Shown here piece after piece: positions 45,509-56,010 of a stretch of DNA of 64,000 bases. The position numbers were made by a program, and so were the translations under genes. The stretch is taken from NCBI GenBank assembly GCA_016709865.1, contig JADJLX010000005.1, forward strand, positions 1,860,001-1,924,000. Reading direction: 5' to 3'. The notes beneath the pieces are model-generated. The model did no database searches. It was not told the origin of the DNA and saw only the letters and a program-made list of their open reading frames with translations. Each line of letters begins with the position of its first letter. Position 1 is the stretch's first letter. The stretch is from Bacteroidales bacterium. GTDB taxonomy: Bacteria > Bacteroidota > Bacteroidia > Bacteroidales > VadinHA17.

Positions 45509-46594
45509 TTATATCTGTTTCTTGTCAGGCAGAGTATCATAACCTGATTTGAAATGTCCAGGAATTAATGATCGTACCAGTCCTGTGAAAGTTATAAGCC
45601 ATGACACAAGCGCGATATAAATAAAAATGTCATATATCCAGTGCAGAAAAGGTATATTTAATGCTTCAGCCATCCGGTATGTGGCAACGGTATACATTCC
45701 CTGAGGAAATACTGCCCCCCAATAAAGTGCGTCATATTTCAAAGGATATTTTTTGTAGACATGTCTCCAGATTGCCAGTATAAAAAGCATTGGGATCCAC
45801 CATGTACCTGTAGCCCAATAGAATACCGTAAAACCTTTAAGAAAAGGGAGCAGCGATTGCAGAAAAGGTGCATCGGGGGAATTGATTATTAATACAGACC
45901 CGGCAAGAGTGGAGATGGCCATTGCGCCCATGTTGATCCAGTACGGAGGAGCAAGGTCTCCGGGAGAAAATTTAAAAAATGTATAACGATAGAATATGAG
46001 GGATATCATCCATATATAAAACATGCCTCCCCATAACCACATTGAGAGCGCAAAAAAGTTAACTTCTACCCTGTATGGCTGCTGTATATGAGAAGCAACC
46101 AGAGCACTGAGTATTGCAACCGACTGAGTGGCAACAATGGCGGTAAGCCAACCTCCTGATATTCCTTTATCAAGAGTGGGTTTATCCTGTTTGATTGTCA
46201 GGGAAGTGAATATTGAATAGGTTAAAAATATCCACAGTAAAACTCCAGTTATCAATAATATCAATGCCACATTAAAGATATCATACATCAATATATACTG
46301 GGCTCCTAGAACACAAGTCCCGGCAACTGATGTAAAAAAACCCGGTCCTTTCTGATGGTCAGTCAAATCGTTTACCACTTCCCCCAGAAACCAGATCAGA
46401 CGCAGAATGGTCAAAATCCATAAGATGACAAAGAAAACGTTATTCAATAAGAACAAAACATTCGCAATAAGATTCAAATCCATTAAGTGCGAAGCAATGG
46501 AGATGATTCCGGTAGCCATTACAAGTGCAAAATAGGCAGGAGAAAGATTCTTAATTCCCGTTTTTGTTTCAAGCATGATGTGTCCAGAAAGCAT
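45509..46594 (-). CDS. TDT-family (TehA/SLAC1-like) transporter
   Basis: 361 aa with about 10 membrane helices. The family start is LSPAYFALVMATGIISIA, with further marks FYWATGTWWIPMLFILAIWR and VFPQGMYTVATYRMA. TDT transporters move C4-dicarboxylates, sulfite, tellurite-related compounds or anions such as nitrate. Its placement 12 bp after narK suggests a role in anion export or nitrate/nitrite handling, but the substrate cannot be read from sequence. Confidence 0.85.
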   Translation of the reverse strand: MLSGHIMLETKTGIKNLSPAYFALVMATGIISIASHLMDLNLIANVLFLLNNVFFVILWILTILRLIWFLGEVVNDLTDHQKGPGFFTSVAGTCVLGAQYILMYDIFNVALILLITGVLLWIFLTYSIFTSLTIKQDKPTLDKGISGGWLTAIVATQSVAILSALVASHIQQPYRVEVNFFALSMWLWGGMFYIWMISLIFYRYTFFKFSPGDLAPPYWINMGAMAISTLAGSVLIINSPDAPFLQSLLPFLKGFTVFYWATGTWWIPMLFILAIWRHVYKKYPLKYDALYWGAVFPQGMYTVATYRMAEALNIPFLHWIYDIFIYIALVSWLITFTGLVRSLIPGHFKSGYDTLPDKKQI

Positions 46595-46606
46595 TGATTT
46601 AGACTT

Positions 46607-48100
46607 TTAGTTAAGTAAGGTAGCTTTGCTTGTAATATTCTTAATGGCAATGCGTTGCAAAATTATGCAAATTGCTGCCAACACTGCAAGGAACATCCAA
46701 CATGTAGTCCAGACTCCTGTTGTTTTCAGAAGATAACCAAATAAGATAGGACCGAAAAATCCTCCAAGCCCTCCAATGACGCCTACTATCCCCCCCACTG
46801 TACCCATATTGGCAGGATAATAATCTGAAATATGCTTAAAAACAGCTGCACTTCCTATTCCCATCATTATACCAACCATAAAGATAAGAACCATTAATAT
46901 CCACTTATTGGCCTGAAAATAAATATGAGTAATTCCCTTAGCCAGAAGTTGTCCTTTGCTTACTGTATCACCTGCTCTTACATTAGGTTCATGCCGGAAT
47001 ATTGCAGTAGGAAGGAATAAAAATCTTTCATCTTCATTGTTGATACCGAATCTGATAGTAACCTCGGAAGAATCACCTGTTTTGTTCTGAAGAAAATATA
47101 TATCCTCACCCACCAAAATCTCACTTCCGGAGACAGAAGTTACTGTACCCGGTTTTGTTGCCATAATTCCCTGGCCAGGAGTCTGGATTTCGGTTCTGGG
47201 TACAAACAGAAAGAACAGGCAGACTATTGAAACACCAAATACCCACAATAGAACTGTGCGTGCACCAATTTTATCGGCGAGCCAGCCTCCTGCAGCCCTT
47301 ACTAATCCGGCTGATAAACTAAACGTGCTGGCCATGAATCCAGCCGATACAATAGATAATGAATAGACGTTTACATAATATGGAATGAGCCATTGGGCAA
47401 GAGCAACAAAACTCCCGAAGGCAAAGAAATAATATAGTCCGAACCGCCAGACTCTTGTTTCTTTCAAGGGCGATAACCGCTGACCCATTGTTTTTGAATC
47501 TTTTGGTTTTCTGTTTTGTGTTCCTAAAAGAAAAATTACTCCAACTATTATAAGCATTATAGCATACAATTTCGGCAAAGTACGCCATGCTTCAATATAA
47601 GCACCGTCTTTTGTTAGCATATTGAGAATGGATGGTGCAAAAAGAGTGGTGAGAGCAGCTCCAATGTTACCGGCACCAAAAATACCCAATGCTGTACCTT
47701 GTCTTTCTTTGGGATACCAGAGAGATGTATATGCCACACCGGCAGCGAATGAAGCTCCTGCTATTCCAAATCCGAAACTGAGCAGAAGAAAAGTAGTGTA
47801 GCTGTCTGCCTGTGACAGTAAGAACATAGGAATAGCACTGAAAAACAAAATTGCCGACATCACCCATTTGCCTCCGAATTTATCGGTAAGGATTCCTACC
47901 GGCAGCCGCAAAATCGAGCCTACCAATACCGGAACGCCCAACAGCCAGCCAATCTGAACCGGGCTCCATTTAAATACTCCTTTACTGACAAGGAATGTAA
48001 CCAATACTCCATTTATCATCCATGCAGCAAAACAAACAATGAATGCAAGAGTGTTAAAGAATAAAATCCTGTGAGCTTTTCCGCGAGATTCTGATTCCAT
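46607..48100 (-). CDS. narK: NarK-type nitrate/nitrite MFS transporter with an inserted periplasmic domain
   Basis: 497 aa, about 80-100 longer than usual for a 12-helix NarK. Family signatures: LRLPVGILTDKFGGKW, GNIGAALTTLFAP and GVIGGLGGFFGPILFG. Residues about 301-399 (46904-47200) lie between helices 9 and 10, on the periplasmic side. They form a soluble beta-rich unit with a lipoyl/biotinyl-hairpin-like VRAGDTVSKGQLLAKG. The function of the insertion is unknown. The gene follows narI by 20 bp. It should import nitrate, with or without nitrite exchange. Confidence 0.93.
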   Translation of the reverse strand: MESESRGKAHRILFFNTLAFIVCFAAWMINGVLVTFLVSKGVFKWSPVQIGWLLGVPVLVGSILRLPVGILTDKFGGKWVMSAILFFSAIPMFLLSQADSYTTFLLLSFGFGIAGASFAAGVAYTSLWYPKERQGTALGIFGAGNIGAALTTLFAPSILNMLTKDGAYIEAWRTLPKLYAIMLIIVGVIFLLGTQNRKPKDSKTMGQRLSPLKETRVWRFGLYYFFAFGSFVALAQWLIPYYVNVYSLSIVSAGFMASTFSLSAGLVRAAGGWLADKIGARTVLLWVFGVSIVCLFFLFVPRTEIQTPGQGIMATKPGTVTSVSGSEILVGEDIYFLQNKTGDSSEVTIRFGINNEDERFLFLPTAIFRHEPNVRAGDTVSKGQLLAKGITHIYFQANKWILMVLIFMVGIMMGIGSAAVFKHISDYYPANMGTVGGIVGVIGGLGGFFGPILFGYLLKTTGVWTTCWMFLAVLAAICIILQRIAIKNITSKATLLN

Positions 48101-48120
48101 TGCTGATAAAATTTATTCAA

Positions 48121-48843
48121 TTAATTATTGATTGGCTTAACTCCTTCGCGTGTGTTTTTGGATGCACGCATCTCCTTCTGGTCTCGGTTCCAGATTACAA
48201 GCTGATAATTACGCCATAAATAAAATACGGGATAAACCAGAAAGTGCATCAATCTTGTAAAGGGGATTAATCCGATAAAAATGAATGCTGATATAGTATG
48301 AATTTTGATAAACAATGGCATCGTGGTTATTACTGATATGTCGGGTGAAAGTATTATCAGCGATCGGAGATATGGAACGAGTGATGATACAAACCAGCTT
48401 GTGCCCCAACGGTAAAAGTAAGCGACTAAGAGACCAGTAACTACCTGAATTCCAATAACAGAATAAACTATCAGGTCCATTGATGAAGTAACAGAATGAA
48501 GTCGTTTTACCTTAATTCTTCTTATAATCAGCAACACGAGCCCGGCAAAAGTTATTAAGCCGAAAGCAAATGCAGTAATCTCTATGATCATAAGCCCGGA
48601 AGGCATTGCAGTCAGAAAAATTATACTCTTTGGCATTAAGAATCCGATTAAATGGCCAATAAGCAGGACTACTATACCTGAGTGAAAAAGCCGGCTTCCC
48701 CAGAATAACATATTTGATTCGAGGAATTGTGATGAATGACTGGAGACCGAATAGCCATAATATTTTATACGCAATATGCTGCCGATGATAAAGATAAGAA
48801 CAGCTGCATATGGTAATCCAATAAGAAAAAACAGATCTGTCAT
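48121..48843 (-). CDS. narI: Respiratory nitrate reductase gamma subunit (cytochrome b)
   Basis: 240 aa with five membrane helices. Characteristic segments: SRLFHSGIVVLLIGHLIGFL, with a heme-ligand His, and IHTISAFIFIGLIPFTRLMHFLVYP, with further His ligands. It oxidises menaquinol and passes electrons through two hemes b to NarH. It lies 9 bp after narJ. Confidence 0.93.
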   Translation of the reverse strand: MTDLFFLIGLPYAAVLIFIIGSILRIKYYGYSVSSHSSQFLESNMLFWGSRLFHSGIVVLLIGHLIGFLMPKSIIFLTAMPSGLMIIEITAFAFGLITFAGLVLLIIRRIKVKRLHSVTSSMDLIVYSVIGIQVVTGLLVAYFYRWGTSWFVSSLVPYLRSLIILSPDISVITTMPLFIKIHTISAFIFIGLIPFTRLMHFLVYPVFYLWRNYQLVIWNRDQKEMRASKNTREGVKPINN

Positions 48844-48852
48844 AGTCAGGTT

Positions 48853-49461
48853 TTAATGTTTCTTATTATTCATTTTGGTGAAGTCCATTCCACAAGCGTA
48901 TATTCCTGTAGATTCGATCTCTTTCTGGTTTATTATATAGGGTTCCAAAATGGAGTTACAATAACTGCTTTCAAGAACCATAATAAGGACTATTATTAAG
49001 TTCCTATAGATGTTCTGGTCAGTTCTGAAGTTTTCAAGCATATGTTTTAATGCCGGGAGCAACATTATAACTACCAGTTCTTCCCTGAATTGCAGATCCT
49101 TTATTTTCGGAATCAGTGTAAGAACGTTCGGCAAATGATCAGGAAACTCAGTGCCACAGTTATTTTCTGCCTTCAGTTGTTCACTTTTCATGTTTAGGAG
49201 AAATTGCCCTCTCTTAGACTCTTCTCCGAAAAGTACATAGCCGACATCAAGGTAGCATGTCGCATTGACATCGAATGTATTAATATAATATTCCTGAAGC
49301 TCAGAAATAGGTTTGAATGTAAAATGCTCTTTAACAGGTAAAAAAAGTTCAGTTGTCTTGAGCCCATATTCATTAAGTTCAGAATGGAGTAAATCAACCA
49401 CCTTCCTGAAATCTCTGTCGGGGTAGCAAAATAGCTGAGCAATATGACTACAAACCTGCAT
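48853..49461 (-). CDS. narJ: Nitrate reductase molybdenum cofactor assembly chaperone
   Basis: 202 aa, all-helical TorD/NarJ type. Segments IAQLFCYPDRDFRKVV, LQEYYINTFDVNATCYLDVGY and LPALKHMLENF fit NarJ. It chaperones insertion of the Mo cofactor into NarG. It is separated from narH by 1 bp. Confidence 0.85.
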   Translation of the reverse strand: MQVCSHIAQLFCYPDRDFRKVVDLLHSELNEYGLKTTELFLPVKEHFTFKPISELQEYYINTFDVNATCYLDVGYVLFGEESKRGQFLLNMKSEQLKAENNCGTEFPDHLPNVLTLIPKIKDLQFREELVVIMLLPALKHMLENFRTDQNIYRNLIIVLIMVLESSYCNSILEPYIINQKEIESTGIYACGMDFTKMNNKKH

Positions 49462-49462
49462 A

Positions 49463-50953
49463 TCAGAAGACCCTTTTTGTCTTTATTTTTTCACCAAAAC
49501 CGGAATTACCTTTTCTGTCGTCCGTACTCTCTATCATTTCAATAGCTTCTTCACGGTGTTCGGGCGGGATAACAAAACGTTCATCATATTTAACAAGAGA
49601 AGTAAGACGGTAAATAGAATCTGCAATGTCAGGTGTTAATCCGGTGGACCGGAAGGCAGAATCAATAAAGGTTTTTTCGATATCATTCACAGTTACGCTT
49701 CGCCTGTGATACCTGACAGTCATCAGTTTCTTAAGAACTGTTTTTATAAGCTCCTGATTCCCGTCAGAAAAAAGATTTGCCAGGTATTGTACTGGTAACC
49801 TTGTCTCATCAATTTTCCCCCATAAGCTTTCAGTAGCAGAATCGTACATACCATTTGTGACTTTCCCAATTACCGGCAACAATGGTGGCACATAAAACAG
49901 GTTTGGCAAAGTGCGGAATTCCGCGTGAAGAGGCAATGCAATTTTCCACTCCTTCACAAACCTGTAAACAGGAGATTTTTGCGCAGCTTCTATTGTAGAA
50001 TCGGCAATTCCATTCTTTTTAGCCAGCTTAATTACCCTGCTGTTATGCGGATCCAGATAAATATCTAACTGTCTGTCTATGAGCTGATCATCGGTTGATG
50101 ATGCAAATTCTTCTATTTTGTCAGCATCGTATAACAATACGCCCAGATATCGGATCCGTCCAACACACGAATGCATACAGGCGGGAGCCTGCCCTGATTC
50201 TATACGCGGATAACAAAGCAGACATTTTTCCGATTTCCCTGTTGTCCAGTTATAATATGATTTTTTGTAAGGGCATGCAGTCACACATAATCTCCATGCA
50301 CGACATTTATCCTGGTTAATAAGTACTATTCCATCTTCGCCGCGTTTGTATACTGCTCCGCTAGGGCATGCAGCCACGCATGAAGGGTTGAGACAATGAT
50401 TGCACATTCGCGGAAGGTAGTGCATGGTCATCCTTTCAAGCTGAAACATCGATTCCTTTTCTTCAGCGCTGAGATTGTTTAAATTGATATCATTTCTTCC
50501 GTAATCCGGCGTTCCGCTCAAATCATCATCCCAGTTTGGCCCTCCCTTAACATCGATTGGGTCACCGGTTACAAGAGATATGGTCCGGGCCGATGGCTGG
50601 TCATCTCCCGGAGGGGCTTCAAATAAATGGTCATAATCATAGGTCCAAGGTTCGTAATAATCATCCATTACAGGCATATCCGGATTATGATAAAGCTTAG
50701 TCAAGCCAGTAGGCTTGCCGGCAACACGAAGTTCGAGTTTATCGCCATTTTTCACCCATCCGCCTTTATATATCTTCTGGTCTTCCCATCTTGTTGGATA
50801 ACCGGTTCCCGGCTTTGTTTCAACGTTGTTCCACCACATGTATTCAGCACCCTTCCTATCTGTCCAGATATTCTTACATGCAATTGAACAGGTGTGACAG
50901 CCAATACACTTATCAAGATGAAATACCATTGCTATTTGTGATCTGATATCCAT
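49463..50953 (-). CDS. narH: Respiratory nitrate reductase beta subunit (Fe-S)
   Basis: 496 aa. Close to the E. coli pattern: CIGCHTCSIACKNIW, YMWWNNVETKPGTG, CNHCLNPSCVAACPSGA, CRAWRLCVTACPYKK and CLLCYPRIE. The Trp in CRAWRLC replaces a cluster ligand and makes the 3Fe-4S cluster, as in other NarH proteins. It carries electrons from NarI to NarG and holds four Fe-S clusters. Cytosolic face of the membrane. Confidence 0.96.
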   Translation of the reverse strand: MDIRSQIAMVFHLDKCIGCHTCSIACKNIWTDRKGAEYMWWNNVETKPGTGYPTRWEDQKIYKGGWVKNGDKLELRVAGKPTGLTKLYHNPDMPVMDDYYEPWTYDYDHLFEAPPGDDQPSARTISLVTGDPIDVKGGPNWDDDLSGTPDYGRNDINLNNLSAEEKESMFQLERMTMHYLPRMCNHCLNPSCVAACPSGAVYKRGEDGIVLINQDKCRAWRLCVTACPYKKSYYNWTTGKSEKCLLCYPRIESGQAPACMHSCVGRIRYLGVLLYDADKIEEFASSTDDQLIDRQLDIYLDPHNSRVIKLAKKNGIADSTIEAAQKSPVYRFVKEWKIALPLHAEFRTLPNLFYVPPLLPVIGKVTNGMYDSATESLWGKIDETRLPVQYLANLFSDGNQELIKTVLKKLMTVRYHRRSVTVNDIEKTFIDSAFRSTGLTPDIADSIYRLTSLVKYDERFVIPPEHREEAIEMIESTDDRKGNSGFGEKIKTKRVF

Positions 50954-50973
50954 AGATTTTCAGTTTTTCCAAT

Positions 50974-53900
50974 TTAGAATTCCAGTTTTTTCATTTTCTG
51001 AACAATAACAAAAGTATCCCTGTTAACACCAACAGGTCCCCAATAATTAAAATGATATGTGAACTGACCGTATCCTCCTGCAAGTAGGCTTGGTTTCAGC
51101 CTTAATCTTGTAAGACTATTATGGCCCCCCGATCTTTTACCTCCCCTGACTTCCGATTTAGGAACAGTATAAGTGCGTTCCGTTGCATGATAAATAAGAC
51201 AGATCCCTTTTGGTATCCGTGCACTAACTATTGAGCGGGTACTGTAAACACCATAATCATTGAATACCTCAACCCAGTCGTTATCATTAATACCCAATTC
51301 TTCGGCGTCCTCTTCACTCATCCAGCATGGTCCTATTCCCCTCGAGAGGGTATGCATTCGTATATTGTCGGTGTAGGTTGAATGTATTCCCCACTTGCCA
51401 TGAGGTGTCAGTACATTCAATACCAGTGACTTACCTGTAGATTCAGAGTTCTTCAAATCACCCAGGACACCCGGTTTTGGCGATGGTTTAAATGTTGGCA
51501 GGTTCTCTCCAAACTTAATATACATTTCGTGATCGAGGTAGAAATGCTGACGGCCTGTTAGAGTTCTCCATGGAACTGATTTTTCAATATTATATGTAAA
51601 TCCTGCATATGCCTTTCCTTCGCCCATGGTGCCTGACCAGACAGGTGAATTAATATATCTCCTGGGCTGCGATTTCAGATCGTCGAAATTCAGTTTTACG
51701 TTTTTATTACCTTCCGACAGATCAGTGAGTTTAAGGCCTGTACGTTTCTCTGCATTTTCATAAGCCCTGTTTGCAAGGACTCCGTTAGTAAGAGACGACA
51801 AATGCAGAATGGCATTAATTACCTCTTCATCATCCTTTAGCGATGGGTAGAGTTTCCCGTTTACCTCCTGCAAATGATCCTTGTAACTGAACATCATGTC
51901 ATAAAAATCGGAGCAATTAAAATTGTTACCATGTGCCCCTATCCCATTTCTGATATTAGGGCCAAGTGAAATAAACTTATTGTAAATCTGGGTAAAGTCG
52001 CGTTCCAGTACAACAATGTTATGCATTGTCTTTCCGGGTATAGGCTCACATTCATCTAAACTCCAGTCTTTTATAGTTTCCTGTGAAATTTCACCGATTG
52101 AATCATGTGCAATTGGCAGGTTGACGATATCTTTTACAGGGAGGGGGATATGAACTTTGGCAAATTCAGAGGTTACCCGTGCTATATTCTTAAAGATATC
52201 CCAGTCTGATTTGGCTTCCCATGATGGTTTAACAGCAGCCGAAAGAGGGTGAATAAACGAATGCATATCGGTACTGTTCAGATCGTTTTTCTCGTACCAC
52301 GAAGCAGTTGGCAAAACAATATCTGAGTACAGAGCAGAAGTATCCATGCGAAAGTTGATATCAACGATCAGGTCAAGTTTTCCCTGCGGTGCTTCATCGT
52401 GCCATTGAACATCCTTAACAAGATCTTTTGATACTTCTGAGGCAATCGAATTGTGATGAGTCCCAAGGTAATGTTTAAGAAAAAATTCATGTCCTTTGGC
52501 ACTTGACATTAATGCATTACCGCGCCATATATACCACACGCGTGGAAAATTTATCTCTGCATCCGGATTGGCAACAGAGTGGGTAAGTTTTTTGGATTTA
52601 AGCTGTTGAACAACATAATTCACGATTGCTTTGTCATCCTCTGCCCCGTTTTCAACAGCTTCCCTGGCAATCTCGAGATTATTCTTATCGTATTGCGGAT
52701 AAAATGGCATCCATCCGTTCCGGACTGCTTTCACGATCATGTCGGCAGTATGTTTTTCTGTAAGTTCATTTTCAGGAACTGTATTGTAATCGCTATGGTT
52801 ACCATCGTATCGCCATTGGTCAGAATTCATGTAATGCCAGATAGGGGTCTGTTGCAATCGAGAGGGTCCCTGCCAGTCCTTGGCTGCCATTATTGCGCCC
52901 CAGGAATCAACCGGAGCAAGTTTCTCCTGTCCCACATAATGGTTCATTCCACCTCCGTTCTTTCCTATACAGCCTGTAAGGGCTAGTGCCATTTGTCCGG
53001 CGCGGTATATCAGATTGCCGTGATACCAGTGGTTTATACCGGCACCAATTATAATCATGCACTTTCCCCGGGTTGCTTCAGCGGTTCTGATCCATTCGGC
53101 AGCAAACTGAAGTAATGTTTCACTTCCGATACCTGTGAACATCTCCTGCCAGGCTGGAGTATAGGCTGAATACCTGTCTTCATAATTTTCAGGGTAATCG
53201 CCCGGAAGTCCTCTGCTGACCCCATACTGGGCCATAATTAAATCATAGGCAGTTGTCACCGGTACTTTCCCGTCAATAGTATCAATCAGCTTCACCGGAA
53301 CTCCCCTGAGGCGTGTTTTATCCATTGCGTAATCGGTAAATTCAACCTGAAATACATCATCTTGCCTTCCCAGAATAGTTAATATAGGGTTGTATTCCGT
53401 ATTATCCTCACCATCAATAGGCAAGGTACTCCAGTTACCATCTTTTGAGTCCCAGCGATGACCAACACTTCCGCGCGGACAAACAAGCCTTCCACTCTCA
53501 CCATCAATGTTCAGGAATTTCCAGTTCCCATTTTCAATATTTTTTAATTTCTCTGTTCTGTTTGCTCTCAGTAATTTACCGGGAGTATATCTGGTACCTT
53601 TTTTTTCAAGTTCTACGAGAAAAGGGCTGTCGGTATATTTTGCAGTATACTCCAGAAAGTATGGAATCTGTTTCTCATAGTGTGCCTCTTTTAAAATTAT
53701 GTGAGTAACTGCCATCCAGAAGGCACCATCCTGACCTGCGTGCACAGGGATCCATGTATCGGCATACTTGGCAACCATATTAAAATCAGGTGAGAATACA
53801 ACTGTTTTAGTCCCGTTATGACGAGATTCTGCAAAGAAGTGTACATCAGGGGTTCTTGTCATTGCAAGGTTAGCACCCATTACGGCAACGAATTTTGCAT

Positions 53901-54585
53901 TGTACCAATCAGCACTTTCAGCCACATCTGTCTGCTCTCCCCACATTTCAGGAAATGAAGGAGGGAGATCGCAATACCAGTCATAGAAGCTCAGGTTCAG
54001 TCCTCCCATAAGTTGCAGAAATCGTGAACCGCTGGCATAACTGATCATTGACATAGCAGGTATTGGTGAAAAACCTGCAAGCCTGTCGGGTCCGTATTTC
54101 TGAACAGTATAAATGTTTGCGGCAGCTATCATCTGAAGTGCATCCTCCCAAGAGACGCGTCGCAAGCCCCCTTTGCCCCTTGCCTTTTGATATATTCGAC
54201 GTTTAACAGGATCTTCCTGAAGGTTTTTCCATGCGGTGACAGGATCTTGCGATTTATTCTTTTCTTGCTGAAACAGATCCAGCAATGCGCCTCTCATAAG
54301 AGGGTATTTAACTCTTATGGGGCTATACAAATACCATGAAGCTGATATGCCCCTCTGGCAGCCACGTGGTTCATATGGAGGAAGGTCATTATCAAAAACC
54401 GGATAGTCAACAGCCTGGGTTTCCCAAACGACAATCCCGTCCTTAACATGAATATTCCAGCTACAACCACCGGTGCAGTTAACTCCATGAGAACTTCGGA
54501 CAACCTTATCATATTGCCAGCGGCTGCGGTAAAAATCCTCCCATTTCCTGGTTTGTGGCGATATTAAATCTTTGATCCAACTCAT
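50974..54585 (-). CDS. narG: Respiratory nitrate reductase alpha subunit (Mo-bisMGD)
   Basis: 1203 aa. The N-terminus gives the FS0 cluster: His33, Cys37, Cys41 (HGVNCTGGC) and Cys76 (RGCQRG). The Mo ligand is Asp206 in WYCDLPP. These four cluster residues and Asp206 each sit 16 positions before the E. coli equivalents. No twin-arginine signal is present, so the active site faces the cytosol, as in the classic Nar type. It reduces nitrate to nitrite. It starts 21 bp after the diheme cytochrome c gene. Confidence 0.97.
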   Translation of the reverse strand: MSWIKDLISPQTRKWEDFYRSRWQYDKVVRSSHGVNCTGGCSWNIHVKDGIVVWETQAVDYPVFDNDLPPYEPRGCQRGISASWYLYSPIRVKYPLMRGALLDLFQQEKNKSQDPVTAWKNLQEDPVKRRIYQKARGKGGLRRVSWEDALQMIAAANIYTVQKYGPDRLAGFSPIPAMSMISYASGSRFLQLMGGLNLSFYDWYCDLPPSFPEMWGEQTDVAESADWYNAKFVAVMGANLAMTRTPDVHFFAESRHNGTKTVVFSPDFNMVAKYADTWIPVHAGQDGAFWMAVTHIILKEAHYEKQIPYFLEYTAKYTDSPFLVELEKKGTRYTPGKLLRANRTEKLKNIENGNWKFLNIDGESGRLVCPRGSVGHRWDSKDGNWSTLPIDGEDNTEYNPILTILGRQDDVFQVEFTDYAMDKTRLRGVPVKLIDTIDGKVPVTTAYDLIMAQYGVSRGLPGDYPENYEDRYSAYTPAWQEMFTGIGSETLLQFAAEWIRTAEATRGKCMIIIGAGINHWYHGNLIYRAGQMALALTGCIGKNGGGMNHYVGQEKLAPVDSWGAIMAAKDWQGPSRLQQTPIWHYMNSDQWRYDGNHSDYNTVPENELTEKHTADMIVKAVRNGWMPFYPQYDKNNLEIAREAVENGAEDDKAIVNYVVQQLKSKKLTHSVANPDAEINFPRVWYIWRGNALMSSAKGHEFFLKHYLGTHHNSIASEVSKDLVKDVQWHDEAPQGKLDLIVDINFRMDTSALYSDIVLPTASWYEKNDLNSTDMHSFIHPLSAAVKPSWEAKSDWDIFKNIARVTSEFAKVHIPLPVKDIVNLPIAHDSIGEISQETIKDWSLDECEPIPGKTMHNIVVLERDFTQIYNKFISLGPNIRNGIGAHGNNFNCSDFYDMMFSYKDHLQEVNGKLYPSLKDDEEVINAILHLSSLTNGVLANRAYENAEKRTGLKLTDLSEGNKNVKLNFDDLKSQPRRYINSPVWSGTMGEGKAYAGFTYNIEKSVPWRTLTGRQHFYLDHEMYIKFGENLPTFKPSPKPGVLGDLKNSESTGKSLVLNVLTPHGKWGIHSTYTDNIRMHTLSRGIGPCWMSEEDAEELGINDNDWVEVFNDYGVYSTRSIVSARIPKGICLIYHATERTYTVPKSEVRGGKRSGGHNSLTRLRLKPSLLAGGYGQFTYHFNYWGPVGVNRDTFVIVQKMKKLEF

Positions 54586-54606
54586 ATTATCTTGAATATC
54601 TTGTTA

Positions 54607-55476
54607 CTATCTCGAGAATCTTTCCTGCCTCTTTAAAATTTCATCATTTACACTTTTACGTTTTCTTCTGTACCATATAAGAGCAATTGAAAGAATCAGA
54701 AAAAGGCCTGAGATTAAGGCAAAATGAAAGAACCAGGTTTTCTGAACAATAGGTTCAACCAGATTCTGTGCGTCAGCACTTTTCAGAAATAACTGCAGAT
54801 ATGCAATCTCTTCTTCAGTTAGTTCATTATGTTTATAGGCAATAGCCATCGATGGAAACGGAGGTACACCTATAATCCCTTTAAGTCCGGCAAACCCGTT
54901 TAACCTGGTGAAGGACTTTGAAAGATCTTTGGCAAGTGTTCCTCCCCTGGAAATGTTATTATATGAAACATTATGACAAGCAATGCAGGAAGTTCCGCCA
55001 TTACTGAATCGTATACTTCCGTTAAACAAAGCAAAACCTTTATTTATATCATAAGAAGAGTTTGTTTTCAGAATTGAATCAACTTTTTGTTGCAATGCTT
55101 TCATCGCAGGGTCGATATTATTAATACCTCCAGATAAACCTCCATCTATAAATGCAAGAATTTTATTAATCTGTTCAGCAGTAAGCTTATTGTCAGGCAT
55201 TGGTACATTGTTAAATTCAGTAAAAATTGCCTTTGCCTGCTGATCTCCCGATTTGAGCATTCCTACAGGCGATTGAATAAATCTTATAAGCCATTCATTA
55301 GTTCTCAGTCTTGTAACTCCTTTCAAATCTGGTCCTATCATACGACCGCCTCCGATTGAATGGCAGGCTGCACAGGGTTTGAACAATTCTTCACCCTCCT
55401 GAGCCTGAATAAAAAAAGTCGTAATGCAAAACAACAAAAGAGTAGAGAGCACACTAATTTTAATATTAATTTTCAT
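54607..55476 (-). CDS. Membrane-anchored diheme cytochrome c
   Basis: 289 aa. Signal peptide ends at about residue 26 (FIQAQ). Heme 1: CAACH at 35-39 with Met93 (VPMPDN) as likely sixth ligand. Heme 2: CIACH at 164-168. A C-terminal membrane helix (about 250-270) with a basic cytosolic end (RRKRKS) anchors it to the inner membrane. It is placed directly before narG, as the NarC cytochrome is in the Thermus nar operon; homology to NarC is not shown here. Confidence 0.85.
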   Translation of the reverse strand: MKINIKISVLSTLLLFCITTFFIQAQEGEELFKPCAACHSIGGGRMIGPDLKGVTRLRTNEWLIRFIQSPVGMLKSGDQQAKAIFTEFNNVPMPDNKLTAEQINKILAFIDGGLSGGINNIDPAMKALQQKVDSILKTNSSYDINKGFALFNGSIRFSNGGTSCIACHNVSYNNISRGGTLAKDLSKSFTRLNGFAGLKGIIGVPPFPSMAIAYKHNELTEEEIAYLQLFLKSADAQNLVEPIVQKTWFFHFALISGLFLILSIALIWYRRKRKSVNDEILKRQERFSR

Positions 55477-55518
55477 TTCCTTTTATATGATGAGTAGGTT
55501 ATAATAATTAAATTTTTC

Positions 55519-55992
55519 TTATACCGGAATCTCAAATTGTGTTTTCCATACAGTTGAATCGCTAATTGATGAAACAGTCACCTCAAACATTTTTCTGTTT
55601 GACTCTGAGACTGATACTCTACGTTCAATAATTTTCCCGTCACCGTTCTCTTTATGTCTGACAATATCTCCGACACGTGGCATAAAGGGATATGAAATTG
55701 TCAGACGCTGATCATCATCATCAGTTAATTTCATAGCTTCATTAAACAGAATATTTTCAAATATTTCTGCAAATTCAGAATCTGGCGTTTTCTCCTGCCC
55801 ACTATTCTCTAATCCTTTAATCCATTCCATAAATATGATACTTGTGTTCTTCCTGACTTCAGTCTCAATATCTTTTTTAAATGGGCTTCTTACATGCTTA
55901 TGATTTGAAAACCAATAGTCAAATCCAGGATTCAGGAATCTGGATTCAACAAGAGAGTGGTAATTGTCCGTTTCAGATTTAGCTTTAGCCAT
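55519..55992 (-). CDS. Conserved-looking unknown protein inside the nar cluster
   Basis: 157 aa, soluble, no signal peptide and no Cys. The N-terminal 60 residues (NYHSLVESRFLNPGFDYWFS, FKKDIETEVRKNTSIIFMEW) are helical. The C-terminal part (FMPRVGDIVRHKENGDGKII, then EVTVSSISDSTVWKT) looks like a small beta-barrel of SH3/KOW type. It lies between two cytochrome c genes, so a cytosolic assembly or regulatory role is possible. I recognise no family. Confidence 0.6.
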   Translation of the reverse strand: MAKAKSETDNYHSLVESRFLNPGFDYWFSNHKHVRSPFKKDIETEVRKNTSIIFMEWIKGLENSGQEKTPDSEFAEIFENILFNEAMKLTDDDDQRLTISYPFMPRVGDIVRHKENGDGKIIERRVSVSESNRKMFEVTVSSISDSTVWKTQFEIPV

Positions 55993-56010
55993 ACTAATAT
56001 TAGCAACGTT

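Noticed and set aside
50260..50330. Trp in place of a Cys ligand in NarH (CRAWRLC) as a defect
   Set aside because: The same Trp is standard in NarH and makes the 3Fe-4S cluster.
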